The translations under genes were made by a program, and so were the position numbers. A DNA stretch of 64,000 nt from Paenalcaligenes sp050487225 (GTDB lineage: Bacteria; Pseudomonadota; Gammaproteobacteria; Burkholderiales; Burkholderiaceae_B), in the NCBI RefSeq assembly GCF_050487225.1, contig NZ_JBKQGY010000003.1, forward strand, positions 558,001-622,000. Reading direction: 5' to 3'. Of this stretch, positions 42,343-52,093 are shown in pieces. Position 1 is the stretch's first letter; each line of letters begins with the position of its first letter. The notes under the pieces were generated by a model. The model was not told the DNA's origin, made no database searches, and worked only from the letters and a program-made list of their open reading frames with translations.

Positions 42343-45300
42343 TTAAGCATTGAGCAGTCGGCCCGGTAAACCGTTACGTACAGCGGCACCAGATACCGAA
42401 TCTACCCAAGGCGATCGGCTAGCACGGGTAGGGTCCACAATACCTAAATCGTTAATGTTCACCCCTGCGGCTAAATCAGAACGATCCGGCTGTGCTGCAC
42501 CACCAATGGTATGACTACGTGCACCCAATTCGCGGTGACCGTAACCGTGCTCTACACCTACTACACCCCGCATCACACCTGCATGCACCAACACCGTGCA
42601 AGGCATCACCCCACCAGGGGTTTCCAAACGTGCGCTATCGCCGGTTTGTAGCCCCAGTTTTGCGGCATCATCTGGGTGTACCACCACAGGGTTATGCGGG
42701 TGCAAGCCAGTGATACGTGTTGCGATACTGTAGGAGTTCTGCAGTGCCGATTTATAGCTCACCAACAGCAGCGGCCATTCGCTTTCGCTGTACACCGTAC
42801 GCATTGGGGTGTCGTCCAAGAAGGCAGGTGCTTTCCACGTTGCACAACCCGAGAAATGCTTACCGGTGATGGCGTTACGTGCACCCCCTACGTGCTCGCT
42901 CCACACCCACAACGGGTCGCTAAAGCGGTGACGCTGCCACTCATCGTTATCGGTGTCTTGTGCGGCACTAGGCGGCTCATATCGACCACCACGGCTATAC
43001 AGCAAAGCCACTTTGCGGATTTCATCGTCTTTCAACGAGGCTTTCATTGCTGGCATCAAACGGTCTACGCCCGACATCGCAATGTCGTCGTCGGTTGCAT
43101 CGCCCACAGCCTTGCCACCCAAGTACGCAATGTTGGCCGCACCGCGTAAGAACCAGTCTTCTGCACGCTCCAGTGGCACAGCATTACCATCTTTATCGCG
43201 CAAGCCTTCAGGGCCAAAACCCGGCAAGTCCATGGCTTTAGCCAAGGCCATCACAAAGCTTTCCATACAGATAGGCTGACCATCGGCGGTTTTGCCCTGT
43301 TTAGGCTCTATCACCGGCCAACGTGCCGTCATCATCTTAGTAGGCACACCGTTCCACGCCGATGTCCACCCCCAGCTTTCGTACATCATAGAGTCTGGCA
43401 CGATGTAGTCAGCAAAGGCGTTACTTTCGTTGATCAGCCCGTCAATGGACACAATCAAAGGCAGTTTTTTAGGATCAGCTAAATCGTCACCAAAACGCTC
43501 ACGCAAACCGGGTACACCGTACAGCGGGTTAGCCATCCACATAATCATGGCTTTCAGGCTGTAAGGGTAGCCGTGGAAGGTACTGGCGAACCATTCGGTA
43601 GCCAACCCAGGGGCGCTAGGGAACCAACCGTCTTGCGCTGGGTAGGCCTGCCCTTGTTCTTTTTTCCGTTTGAACTCAGCGGTGCGCTCATACGGAATAT
43701 TACGGCCCAGAGGAATACCTTTGGGCTGGATTTTCCCGTCGAAATTCACCAAGTCATAACGCGGGCCGGGCGACATATCGCGGTAGCCGCCGCCGTTCAT
43801 GACGTAGCCGCCTTTCCAGTTCAAGTTACCAATCAAGGCATTCAAGGTAGTCACCGAGAACGCATTGTAGAAACCCGCACCAGACATCATGCCACCGTGG
43901 GCCGTAGCACAGGCTTTACGGCCATGGCTGGAAAACTCATCTGCCAAACCAGCGATGACTTCAGCATCAATTCCGCAGTCTTCGGCGTAGGTGTCTAGGT
44001 TCTGCGCGAACACCTCGGATTTCAGCAACTCATACGCGGTACTTACTTGCAGCGGTTTTCCAGCCGCCTCTACCGTTGTTTGCACTTCCAACTGTGCAGA
44101 CTCTTGCATGTTTTTGACTGGCACCAGTTCACCGGCAGCATTCATCACTAAGTACGGATCATCGTCACCAAAGGCTTCTGCCTCGCCAATATCCATACCG
44201 ATGTTAGAGCCGCGTAAATAGCGACCATAACGTGGGTGGTTAGGCTCGGTAATCACCAGCCAACTAGACGTCGTGAAAGATGGCTCACCATGGGCTTTTG
44301 CCACTTCAATACTGGGGTTAGACAAGTAGGCTTTGTTGACCCTATCGTTTTCCATCAACCAGAGCATCATGCCCAATATCAAGGCACCATCGGTACCGGG
44401 GCGAATCGGCACCCAACGGCCTTGATCACCAGCAGCACGGTTGTCCGAGTTGTTCAGTACTGGGTCTACCACCACGTACTCCAAGCGGCCCGCAGCACGG
44501 CCTTGTGCCAACATCCCGCCAGTACGTTTAAACGGGTTACCCGCGTTACCCGGCGCCGTACCAATGAAGATCACAAACTCGGCGTGCGCCAAGTCAGGTT
44601 TAGCGTGTGGCATACCACGGTGATCACCAAACAACGCCCCCGAGCCTGAACGCCATGAACCACCACAGTACGAACCGTGGCCTACATAGTTCAAAGTACC
44701 GTAAGCGTTCTGCCAGAAGCGGCGCGCCAAAAAGTCACGGCCATCGTTCACACTCACGATGTGACCAACTTGGTTAACTTTAGCGCCCAATGCGGGGTTG
44801 TTAGGATCAATAGGAGTTTCCAGATCGCGCAGCGCTCGCAAGCCATCCACATGGCCTTCACCAAACAAATCGCCGCCTTCTACCACTTCTTGCACCAACT
44901 GCTCGAAGGAAATCGCTTCCCACTGGCCGCTATTACGTGGCCCCACACGTTTCATGGGGGTCAGCACGCGGAAGGGCGAGTTAATCTGATCCAGCGCCGC
45001 ATTACCACGACCACAGGCGGTAGAGCGGCCTGCCAAACCTTTGTCTTTGAAGCGTGACAACCCTACCAAACTGTCTTTAAAGCTCACATCCATAGGCAAG
45101 TGAGGTTCGGTAGACAAGGGGTTATACGGGTTACCAGTCACACGAATCACATCGCCCGTGCGCTTATCTACACGTACCCGTACACCACACAAAGTAGTAC
45201 AGCCCAAACAGCCGGTGTAGCTCACTTGCTGGTTAGGGTTCAGGCGTACTTCGCCTGTTTTTTGGTCAACAATGTATTCAGGCTCAGCAGAGTGGCCGTG

Positions 45301-45426
45301 CAATCGTTTTTCGCCAGTAGGCTTACCCAATACGCTATCGGCCATGCGCCCCAGAGTCTGGGAAAAACCGGCTACAAAAGCGACCAAGCCACCTGCTGCA
45401 ATGAGTTCACGTCGTTCTATTTTCAT
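42343..45426 (-). CDS. ttrA: Tetrathionate reductase catalytic subunit TtrA
   Basis: This 1027-residue protein of the DMSO-reductase family carries a twin-arginine signal (IERRELIAAGGLVAFVAG), a [4Fe-4S] site with Cys73, Cys76 and Cys80, and the bis-MGD molybdopterin domains (AHGGMMSGAGFYNAF, VVHPDDAAKLGLQTGDSARL). Length is close to the well-known enteric TtrA. It reduces tetrathionate to thiosulfate in the periplasm, taking electrons through TtrB from TtrC. It is the last gene of ttrBCA and has its own terminator. Confidence 0.96.
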   Translation of the reverse strand: MKIERRELIAAGGLVAFVAGFSQTLGRMADSVLGKPTGEKRLHGHSAEPEYIVDQKTGEVRLNPNQQVSYTGCLGCTTLCGVRVRVDKRTGDVIRVTGNPYNPLSTEPHLPMDVSFKDSLVGLSRFKDKGLAGRSTACGRGNAALDQINSPFRVLTPMKRVGPRNSGQWEAISFEQLVQEVVEGGDLFGEGHVDGLRALRDLETPIDPNNPALGAKVNQVGHIVSVNDGRDFLARRFWQNAYGTLNYVGHGSYCGGSWRSGSGALFGDHRGMPHAKPDLAHAEFVIFIGTAPGNAGNPFKRTGGMLAQGRAAGRLEYVVVDPVLNNSDNRAAGDQGRWVPIRPGTDGALILGMMLWLMENDRVNKAYLSNPSIEVAKAHGEPSFTTSSWLVITEPNHPRYGRYLRGSNIGMDIGEAEAFGDDDPYLVMNAAGELVPVKNMQESAQLEVQTTVEAAGKPLQVSTAYELLKSEVFAQNLDTYAEDCGIDAEVIAGLADEFSSHGRKACATAHGGMMSGAGFYNAFSVTTLNALIGNLNWKGGYVMNGGGYRDMSPGPRYDLVNFDGKIQPKGIPLGRNIPYERTAEFKRKKEQGQAYPAQDGWFPSAPGLATEWFASTFHGYPYSLKAMIMWMANPLYGVPGLRERFGDDLADPKKLPLIVSIDGLINESNAFADYIVPDSMMYESWGWTSAWNGVPTKMMTARWPVIEPKQGKTADGQPICMESFVMALAKAMDLPGFGPEGLRDKDGNAVPLERAEDWFLRGAANIAYLGGKAVGDATDDDIAMSGVDRLMPAMKASLKDDEIRKVALLYSRGGRYEPPSAAQDTDNDEWQRHRFSDPLWVWSEHVGGARNAITGKHFSGCATWKAPAFLDDTPMRTVYSESEWPLLLVSYKSALQNSYSIATRITGLHPHNPVVVHPDDAAKLGLQTGDSARLETPGGVMPCTVLVHAGVMRGVVGVEHGYGHRELGARSHTIGGAAQPDRSDLAAGVNINDLGIVDPTRASRSPWVDSVSGAAVRNGLPGRLLNA

Positions 45427-45443
45427 ATTCGTACTCCAACAAT

Positions 45444-46532
45444 TCAGGCTTGACGGGTGTTACCCAACTGATTCAAGGGCAGCAATGAGGTCAGGGCGAT
45501 GAACAAAAACACCCACAAACCTGCTGTACCCACAATGCCTAGCAATCCTTCTGGCCCCAAGGGCAACTGGTAGCTGTAGTAGCCTGCACCGGTTTTAGGC
45601 ACTTCTTGGCCGCCGATGAAAATACTCCAGCGCATCATCCATGTAGAGTGCAGGGCCAACAAACCAATCAACAAACCAGAACCGGGACGTTTCCATGCCA
45701 ACAAGAAGGTAATCACTGTTGCCAATACCGCCCATGCTGCCGCCAAGCGCCAGTTTTCGGCGGGTGCAACTTCCGCCAACGCCGCACTGTGTACGGGAGA
45801 CAAGCCGCTCAACGCGATCGCCAACCACACTGCACCTACCAACAGTGCACACAACTGGCTAACCGCCAACCAGCGCGATGCTTTCTGCACAATCAGGGGG
45901 GAAGGTCTGGACATCATGCGATTGAAAATCAGCACCATACCCAGCGCACCAGCCATGGCGGTCACTACAAACTGCACGGGCAATAACGGTGTGTTCCACA
46001 GTGGGCGAGACGCTACCACCATCACTTCAGCACCGGTGTACAGCGCTACCAAGATCGCACCGATGGTCGTGATCACCGCAGCAATTTTCAGCGCGGCGCG
46101 GCTTTCATGGCCACCTAAGGACAACCATCTGGCGATAGGAGCGTAGCGTGTAGGTTGCGCACCCGTTTTAGCCAACAGCGGACGCCATGCCAACCAGCCA
46201 TACAGCAACAAACCACCCACATACACAGGGATAAATACCGCCCCCCATGCCATCCACGATTTAGGATTGAAGTGCAGATAGAAATTCAAAAAACGGCCGG
46301 GTTGGTGCAAGTCCGCCAGCAAGGCTACCGGAGCACTAATACCGCAGATCACGGCCACCGCTAACGCTAAGTTAGAAATCCCGTTCCATGAGGGACGTTT
46401 GAACATAACTCCTGGCAAAGACAGCAGGAACCCGCAGTACGACAGGCCAATCAGAAAGAAGTACTGTACCGCCCAGGGCAACCAAGCCACTTCGCGGGAA
46501 ACGTTGATGGTTTCTACAATTTGGGTATACAT
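45444..46532 (-). CDS. ttrC: Tetrathionate reductase membrane subunit TtrC (NrfD family)
   Basis: This 362-residue integral membrane protein has about nine predicted helices, with the NrfD-type pattern LPWAVQYFFLIGLSYCGFLL and the segment GLLLYGWLAW. It oxidises quinol in the inner membrane and passes electrons to TtrB. GGAG lies seven bases before the start, and the gene sits between ttrB and ttrA with very short gaps. Confidence 0.93.
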   Translation of the reverse strand: MYTQIVETINVSREVAWLPWAVQYFFLIGLSYCGFLLSLPGVMFKRPSWNGISNLALAVAVICGISAPVALLADLHQPGRFLNFYLHFNPKSWMAWGAVFIPVYVGGLLLYGWLAWRPLLAKTGAQPTRYAPIARWLSLGGHESRAALKIAAVITTIGAILVALYTGAEVMVVASRPLWNTPLLPVQFVVTAMAGALGMVLIFNRMMSRPSPLIVQKASRWLAVSQLCALLVGAVWLAIALSGLSPVHSAALAEVAPAENWRLAAAWAVLATVITFLLAWKRPGSGLLIGLLALHSTWMMRWSIFIGGQEVPKTGAGYYSYQLPLGPEGLLGIVGTAGLWVFLFIALTSLLPLNQLGNTRQA

Positions 46533-46547
46533 AGCAGGCTCCAGAAC

Positions 46548-47438
46548 TTAGATGGACGTATGGCGAGGTTTCCACAAGGCAGCTTCACCCACTACCTTGC
46601 CCTGGAATTTCTCATCCAGCCCTATGTAAAACACCTGTGGGTCTGTGCCCGCCTCAGGTTTCAACACTTTCAGTTCATCTTTGGATGCCTGTAGCAAGTG
46701 GTTCAATTCGCCATCGGGATCATTCAGATCACCAAAAATACGGGCGCCGCCCACACAGGTTTCCACACAGGCGGGTAACAAGCCGGCTTCGAGTCGGTGC
46801 GCACAGAAGGTGCATTTATCGGCCTTTCCCGTGCTGTGATTGATGAAACGCGCATCGTAAGGACAGGCTTGTACACAGTACGCACAGCCCACACAGCGGT
46901 CGCTGTCTACCAGTACCAAACCATCTTCTTGTTTGAAGGTCGCACCCACCGGACATACCGGCACACAGGGTGGGTTATCACAGTGGTTGCACAATCGGGG
47001 CAGCACGTAGGTGCCGGCAGGTTGGTCTTCACCTTCTAGCGCCACGCTATAGGTGGACACCACCGTACGGAAGCTGCCTTCAGGCACGGCGTTTTCCTGA
47101 ATACAGGACACCGTACAGGCCTGACAGCCGATGCACTTGCGTACGTCTACTAACATGGCCCAACGGTGTTTGTTTTGCTCGTCTGCCATTGCCGGTGCGG
47201 GCAAGGCAACTGCGGCGGCTGTCACCACGGGAATACCGCGCAAGAATGCGCGTCTACCTGCATCGGGTTGCGACGCTTGGCTCGCGCAGGAAAGCGCAGC
47301 CCCTTTGCAGCCTGAAGTGGACACACTAGTGGCTTGAGTAGCCGGTTGCAGGGATTCTGCCCGGGCTTTGCGCGAGAAAAAACGGATTATGCTCTGGCGC
47401 GGTGTAGCACCGGTGTTGGCTTCTGGACTAGGGCTCAT
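46548..47438 (-). CDS. ttrB: Tetrathionate reductase iron-sulfur subunit TtrB
   Basis: This 296-residue protein has four ferredoxin-type cysteine clusters: CIGCQACTVSC (from Cys102), CNHCDNPPCVPVCP, CVGCAYCVQACPYDARF and CTFCAHRLEAGLLPACVETC. It relays electrons from TtrC to TtrA. A twin-arginine motif (GRRAFLRGI, about 61-69) is preceded by an unusual extension of about 55 residues rich in Ser and Ala, so the protein is longer than typical TtrB (about 245). AGGAG precedes the ATG. It is the first gene of the reductase operon. Confidence 0.95.
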   Translation of the reverse strand: MSPSPEANTGATPRQSIIRFFSRKARAESLQPATQATSVSTSGCKGAALSCASQASQPDAGRRAFLRGIPVVTAAAVALPAPAMADEQNKHRWAMLVDVRKCIGCQACTVSCIQENAVPEGSFRTVVSTYSVALEGEDQPAGTYVLPRLCNHCDNPPCVPVCPVGATFKQEDGLVLVDSDRCVGCAYCVQACPYDARFINHSTGKADKCTFCAHRLEAGLLPACVETCVGGARIFGDLNDPDGELNHLLQASKDELKVLKPEAGTDPQVFYIGLDEKFQGKVVGEAALWKPRHTSI

Positions 47439-47731
47439 AGAACTCTCCTGACATCATTGCGTACACGTTCCGCAACGTTTTGATTTATTGTAAAAATCAG
47501 TGCGGTTCTGTGCGTTATGGTCAGAGTAAGTGGTGGCCCCTACGCCAACTATAGATACTAAACACTACCTTAGTAGATGAAAGTACCTATATAGAAAACC
47601 CTTAATCCTTTCAAGCCTATAAGCCATCAGGTATTAAGGGTTTTGGGGTGCTTAGCCAGCCTACGCATGAGAATGAGCAAAGCTTGATACTGCTCAATAT
47701 GTAGTTGACTATATAGCGTTCACTTATCCCT
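47439..47731 (-). promoter_or_regulatory. ttrB promoter region
   Basis: This is the only gap above 300 bases together with 47732-47769, and no gene is visible. It holds TATAGT (minus strand, 47548-47553) with no good -35. Just upstream of it is the inverted repeat TACTAA-N8-TTAGTA (47556-47575), the best candidate for a TtrR site. A separate 12-bp inverted repeat with a 26-base loop is at 47596-47645. Confidence 0.45.
47596..47645. repeat. Long inverted repeat in the ttrB upstream region
   Basis: AAAACCCTTAAT (47596-47607) and its complement (47634-47645) form 12-bp arms around 26 bases. Read on the minus strand it ends in TTTTCTATAT, so it could be a second terminator for argD or a structured upstream element. 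Confidence 0.5.
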
Positions 47732-47765
47732 ACAAAAAGTAAGGATTAGGCCCTAAACGGGCCTA
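47732..47765 (-). terminator. Terminator after argD
   Basis: TAGGCCC and GGGCCTA arms with a 5-base loop (47747-47765) are followed on the minus strand by a T-rich stretch containing TTTTT, five bases after the argD stop. Confidence 0.8.
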
Positions 47766-47769
47766 GCGC

Positions 47770-48963
47770 TTAGCGACTGCGTACTTCAGTAATGATCGCA
47801 TCCAGCTCAGACAAGGCCAATGCCAACTCGTCTTCGGTCACGTTCAATGCAGGCATAAAGCGCAGCAATTCTGGACGTGGCGCGTTCAACAACATGCCTT
47901 GTGGTTCGCGGTTACGCGCAGCCAACACAATCGCTGCACCGTCAGGACGATCCATTTTCAGCGCACGCAGCAAGCCCATACCGCGCTCGCCATTCATGCC
48001 CCATTTTTTGCTCAGCGCATTCAAGCCGTCAGACAGTTGTTTACTACGCGCTTGTACGGATTCCATAAAACCAGGCGCTGCCAAGGTATCAAATACCGCC
48101 AAGCCAGCCGCCGCCATCACAGGGTTACCACCATACGTACCGCCTTGCTCGCCATGTGCGAAGCACGATGCAGACTCGGTAGCACACAATGCTGCCAGCG
48201 GAATACCGCCACCAATGCCTTTAGCCAAGGTCATGATGTCAGGCTCGATCTCAGAATGCTGGTAGGCAAACATTTTGCCTGTACGGCCCATACCTGTTTG
48301 CACTTCGTCCACGATCAACAGCATATTGTTTTCGCGGGTCAGAGCACGCAGCTGCTGCATGAACTCTTTGGTGGCAGCAATCACACCGCCTTCACCTTGT
48401 ACTGGCTCCAACATCACGGCCACGGTTTTGTCGTCGATCAGTGCTTTAACCGAGTCAATATCGTTCAGGATCGCTTTAGGGAAACCGTCTACCTGAGGCG
48501 CGAACATGGTGTCCCAACCCTCTTTACCGGATGCAGACATAGTCGCAATGGTACGGCCGTGGAAACCATGGTCAAAAGTAATGATTTTGTAGGAACCGTT
48601 ACGGTTCACTTTGCCCCATTTACGGGCCAATTTGATCGCGCCTTCGTTAGCTTCGCCACCGCTGTTCGCAAAGAACACGCGATCAAAGCACGATGCGGCG
48701 GTCAAACGTTTTGCCAACGCCATGGAAGGCTCGTTGTAAAACGCAGGGGAGGGGTTCATCAATTTCTGCGCTTGCTCGTGCATCGCATCTACGATCACTT
48801 TAGGGCTGTGACCCAACGCGTTCACTGCCCAACCCTGAATCATATCCAGGTATCGTTTGCCATTATGGTCTTCCAGCCAGGAACCCTGACCTCGAACAAA
48901 AACCAGCTCCGGGCGAGCTGTAATATCCATAAGCGCCTTGGCACCGGACCGATCAAATTGCAT
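47770..48963 (-). CDS. argD: Acetylornithine aminotransferase (class III)
   Basis: This 397-residue PLP enzyme of the class III aminotransferase group has FANSGGEANEGAIKLARKWG (PLP phosphate loop), ITFDHGFHGRTIATMSASG, LIVDEVQTGMGRTG and TLAKGIGGGIPLAAL with the PLP-binding Lys. The start MQFDRSGAKALM at 48963 matches the family; an upstream start at 49023 would add 20 residues with no support. ArgD uses glutamate to make N-acetylornithine in arginine synthesis. Close relatives include succinylornithine and other omega-aminotransferases, so the exact substrate is inferred. Two hairpins lie in its leader. Confidence 0.88.
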   Translation of the reverse strand: MQFDRSGAKALMDITARPELVFVRGQGSWLEDHNGKRYLDMIQGWAVNALGHSPKVIVDAMHEQAQKLMNPSPAFYNEPSMALAKRLTAASCFDRVFFANSGGEANEGAIKLARKWGKVNRNGSYKIITFDHGFHGRTIATMSASGKEGWDTMFAPQVDGFPKAILNDIDSVKALIDDKTVAVMLEPVQGEGGVIAATKEFMQQLRALTRENNMLLIVDEVQTGMGRTGKMFAYQHSEIEPDIMTLAKGIGGGIPLAALCATESASCFAHGEQGGTYGGNPVMAAAGLAVFDTLAAPGFMESVQARSKQLSDGLNALSKKWGMNGERGMGLLRALKMDRPDGAAIVLAARNREPQGMLLNAPRPELLRFMPALNVTEDELALALSELDAIITEVRSR

Positions 48964-48992
48964 AACGGCAAACCCTATAAGGTAAAAACGTA

Positions 48993-49051
48993 GTGGGTGA
49001 AATCGTGCACCCACAATGGACAAAAGCCCTTGTTTAGTTTCACGTAAACAA
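48993..49051 (-). other. Two short hairpins in the argD leader
   Basis: GTGGGTG-N8-CACCCAC (48993-49014) and TTGTTTA-N8-TAAACAA (49030-49051) lie between the argD start and the upstream region. Both have 7-bp arms and an 8-base spacer. They could be leader-RNA structures or protein sites. The gap 48964-49187 holds no gene. Confidence 0.4.
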
Positions 49052-49187
49052 AGGCATTAGCGCGCACGGTAAAAGCACCATGCAAGTATGCATATAATTT
49101 ACCGCTACAGCGCAGAAATGCAAGAGAAACTGCGTGTTTGCCGCCTATGTGGCACACAGACGCTACGCATGCGCCACACCACGGTCA

Positions 49188-50366
49188 TTAAAACGAAGTT
49201 TGCTCGTCTTCCCAGCCTAACAACGACAATTGTTGCGGTGCTTCATCCCAGCGCCTTGCTTCGTCTTCGGGGACTAAATTGCTAGCTTTCACTCCAAATA
49301 AACGCAACGCCGGTTTATCAAACGGCACCCGTCGCAAACACTGACCCGCCACCGCGTGAATCTCTGCCGCATCCACCACCGGCATCTCTACGCTGCGATC
49401 GCGTGTGACCGTACTAAAGTCATGAAAACGTACTTTGATGCCTATGGTTTGTGCCCGCACTTTTTTGCGCCGTAAATCGGCTTCTAGCTGTTGGCACAAG
49501 CGCTTAAATACCGCCGATAAGGTCTGCTTATCTTGGCGCACGTGCAAATTGCGCTCAAAGGTAGTTTCACGGCTAATAGACTTAGGCTCGGGGCTAAGGT
49601 CTAGCTCGCGTTCATCCTGACCTTGCGCCACTCGACTTAACCACTGTGCATAACTTAAACCAAAGTGCTGCTGTAACAGAGCAGGGGGCGTCGCCGCCAG
49701 CTCACCTATAGTATGTATATCTAACTCTTGTAGCTTGATATGTGCTTTGGGGCCTACCCCGTTGATCTTATTAACGGCCAAAGGCCAAATACGACCTTGC
49801 ACATCGTCCATGCTCAGAATGGTGTAGCCATTAGGCTTGTTTAATTCTGAGGCAATTTTAGACAGCAGCTTATTAGGTGTGATGCCTATAGAACAGGTAA
49901 GACCGGTGGCTTCCCACACCTTATCTTTAAGGCGCTGCGCCAAGGTTGCACTGTCTTCAGGCAAATGGCTCAGATCTATGTAGATCTCGTCTATACCCCG
50001 GTTTTCTATACGGTCTGATACCGTCGCCACAGCCGCTTTGAATAAAGCGGAATAACGCCGGTAGGCGTCGAAGTCCGAGGGCAGCAAATAGGCGTGCGGT
50101 GCTAGTTCTGCCGCTTTCATCAAGCCCATCGCCGAAAACACCCCAAACGCCCGTGCTTCGTAAGTAGACGTGGTGACTACCCCTCTACCGGTGTAATCCC
50201 CTAGTCGGGCATACCGTCGCTCACCCGATGGTAGAGTGATAGGAGCATCGGCACTACGCCCGCCAATCACCACCGCCTCTCCACGCAAATCCGGATAGCG
50301 CAACAATTCTACGGATGCATAAAATGCATCCATATCCAGGTGGGCTATGCGTTTTAGGCTACTCAT
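49188..50366 (-). CDS. dinB: DNA polymerase IV (DinB)
   Basis: This 392-residue Y-family polymerase has the catalytic motifs HLDMDAFYASVE (about 9-20) and GIDEIYIDLSHL (about 144-155), where the acidic residues bind the metals. It also has the helix-hairpin-helix segment VNKINGVGPKAHIKL and a C-terminal little-finger domain. It carries out translesion synthesis at stalled forks and is error-prone. I saw no LexA box upstream. It is read on the minus strand, ahead of argD with a 224-base gap. Confidence 0.94.
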   Translation of the reverse strand: MSSLKRIAHLDMDAFYASVELLRYPDLRGEAVVIGGRSADAPITLPSGERRYARLGDYTGRGVVTTSTYEARAFGVFSAMGLMKAAELAPHAYLLPSDFDAYRRYSALFKAAVATVSDRIENRGIDEIYIDLSHLPEDSATLAQRLKDKVWEATGLTCSIGITPNKLLSKIASELNKPNGYTILSMDDVQGRIWPLAVNKINGVGPKAHIKLQELDIHTIGELAATPPALLQQHFGLSYAQWLSRVAQGQDERELDLSPEPKSISRETTFERNLHVRQDKQTLSAVFKRLCQQLEADLRRKKVRAQTIGIKVRFHDFSTVTRDRSVEMPVVDAAEIHAVAGQCLRRVPFDKPALRLFGVKASNLVPEDEARRWDEAPQQLSLLGWEDEQTSF

Positions 50367-50491
50367 CTTTTACGGTACATCAAATAACTGGTTATTTGGT
50401 TAAGCCATAATAAACGTTGACGTTGATATATAGGCTAAGGCACTATTGCCGCATTCCATCTGTCAGCAAACTGTCAGGAGACACACCAAAA

Positions 50492-52066
50492 ATGCGTCAA
50501 AAAATACTGATTTCCGCACTGGCCGCACTGATGTTGGCCCCCGTTGCGTTGAATGCTAAAACCTTGCGCTGGGCAAGCCAAGGCGACATTCTTACGTTAG
50601 ATCCACACGCTCAAAACGAAGGTATGACCATTGCTGCCAGCAGCTATGTGTACGAACCTTTGGTGGACTACGACAAAGATTTTAACTTGGTACCCGGCCT
50701 AGCTGTAAGCTGGGAGCAGCCAGACGACCAAACATGGCGTCTAAAATTGCGTGAGGGCGTGACCTTTCACGATGGTGCCCCCTTTACCGCCGATGATGCG
50801 AAGTTCTCGCTAGAACGCGCCATGGCCCCCACCTCTAACTACAAAGCCTATGTCAACGGCATTAAAGAAGTGAAAAAGGTAGATGACTACACCATAGACA
50901 TCATTACCGACGGCCCCAACCCTATTTTGCTGCGTCAGCTAACCAACCTGTTCATCATGAACAAAGCGTGGGCTGAGAAAAACAATGCGCAGCAGCCGCA
51001 AGACTTTAACGCCAACCAAGAAACTTTCTCGGCGCGTAACACGAACGGTACCGGCCCCTACAAACTAGAAAGCCGTGACGTGGATATTCGTACTACCTAC
51101 GTAGAAAACGAAAACTGGTGGGGCAAAGACACCAAACCGGGTAACGTCACCCGTGTGGTCTTCACGCCTATCAAACAAAACGCTACCCGTACCGCCGCCT
51201 TGCTGTCTGGCGAAGTGGACTTTGTACTGGACCCACCCGCACAAGATTTGCAGCGCTTGCGTCAACAAGCCAAGATTGTAGAAGGTAACGAATACCGCAC
51301 CATCTACCTAGGTTTGGATCAAAGCAGCCCAGAACTCAAATACAGTTCTGTTAAAGGCAAGAACCCCTTTGCCGATGCTCGCGTACGTGAAGCCCTGTAC
51401 GTCGCCATTGATATGGACGCGATTAAACGTGCTGTTATGCGTGGTTCATCGCTGCCTACCGGCACCATGATTGCACCACAAGTGCACGGTTACGATGCCT
51501 CCTTGGCTGAACGCGTACCTTACGACCTAGAGCGCGCCAAAACCTTGCTGACAGAAGCCGGTTATGGGCCAAACGAACTCAGCTTTACGCTGGATTGCCC
51601 AAACAACCGTTACATCAATGACGAAGCAATCTGCCAAGCCATTGTTGGTATGTGGGCCAAAGCGGGTGTGAAAGCCTCCTTGAACACCATGCCGCGTGCC
51701 ACCTACATGCCCAAAATACAAAACGCCGACACCAGCGCCTACATGTTCGGCTGGGGCGTACCTACCTTTGACGCGCTGTACACACTGCAAAGTCTGATTC
51801 ACAGCAAAGGCGAGGGCGCAGATGGCTCCTTTAACTTTGGTGGCTACAAAAACGCTGAAGTGGATGCGCTGATTGATAACATTAAGGTTGAAACCGACGA
51901 CGCCAAACGTACGGCGCAAATTCAAGAAGTGCTGAAAATTCACGCTCAAGAATTCGGTCATATCCCTCTGCATGACCAAGTGATCCCTTGGGCCATGGGC
52001 AAAAATGTGGACGTGATCCACCGTGCCGACAACCGTTTGACACCGCAATGGGTCACCATCCAATAA
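50492..52066 (+). CDS. Peptide ABC transporter substrate-binding protein (DppA type)
   Basis: This 524-residue family 5 binding protein starts at the ATG at 50492 with AGGAG before it; the frame is open to 50417. A signal peptide ends in APVALNAK (about 23). The mature part has TLRWASQGDILTLDPHA, WRLKLREGVTFHDGAPFTAD and GTGPYKLESRD. It is the first gene of a complete dpp-type operon (binding protein, two permeases, two ATPases). Substrate probably peptides, although members also bind heme precursors, nickel chelates or sugars. Confidence 0.9.
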   Translation: MRQKILISALAALMLAPVALNAKTLRWASQGDILTLDPHAQNEGMTIAASSYVYEPLVDYDKDFNLVPGLAVSWEQPDDQTWRLKLREGVTFHDGAPFTADDAKFSLERAMAPTSNYKAYVNGIKEVKKVDDYTIDIITDGPNPILLRQLTNLFIMNKAWAEKNNAQQPQDFNANQETFSARNTNGTGPYKLESRDVDIRTTYVENENWWGKDTKPGNVTRVVFTPIKQNATRTAALLSGEVDFVLDPPAQDLQRLRQQAKIVEGNEYRTIYLGLDQSSPELKYSSVKGKNPFADARVREALYVAIDMDAIKRAVMRGSSLPTGTMIAPQVHGYDASLAERVPYDLERAKTLLTEAGYGPNELSFTLDCPNNRYINDEAICQAIVGMWAKAGVKASLNTMPRATYMPKIQNADTSAYMFGWGVPTFDALYTLQSLIHSKGEGADGSFNFGGYKNAEVDALIDNIKVETDDAKRTAQIQEVLKIHAQEFGHIPLHDQVIPWAMGKNVDVIHRADNRLTPQWVTIQ

Positions 52067-52093
52067 TTGGTCTCTGACCATTATCACAGGAAC

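Noticed and set aside
47470..47510. Possible FNR box (TTGAT and ATCA half-sites) before ttrB
   Set aside because: The half-sites are separated by about 12 bases instead of four, so they do not form an FNR site.
47899..48993. Plus-strand open frame of 364 codons antisense to argD
   Set aside because: It mirrors argD, which has complete family motifs. The translated antisense product is rich in His, Cys and Arg with no recognisable fold.
50367..50420. Possible LexA box upstream of dinB
   Set aside because: AAATAAC-TG-GTTATTT is symmetric but does not fit CTGT-N8-ACAG. It may be a site for another protein.
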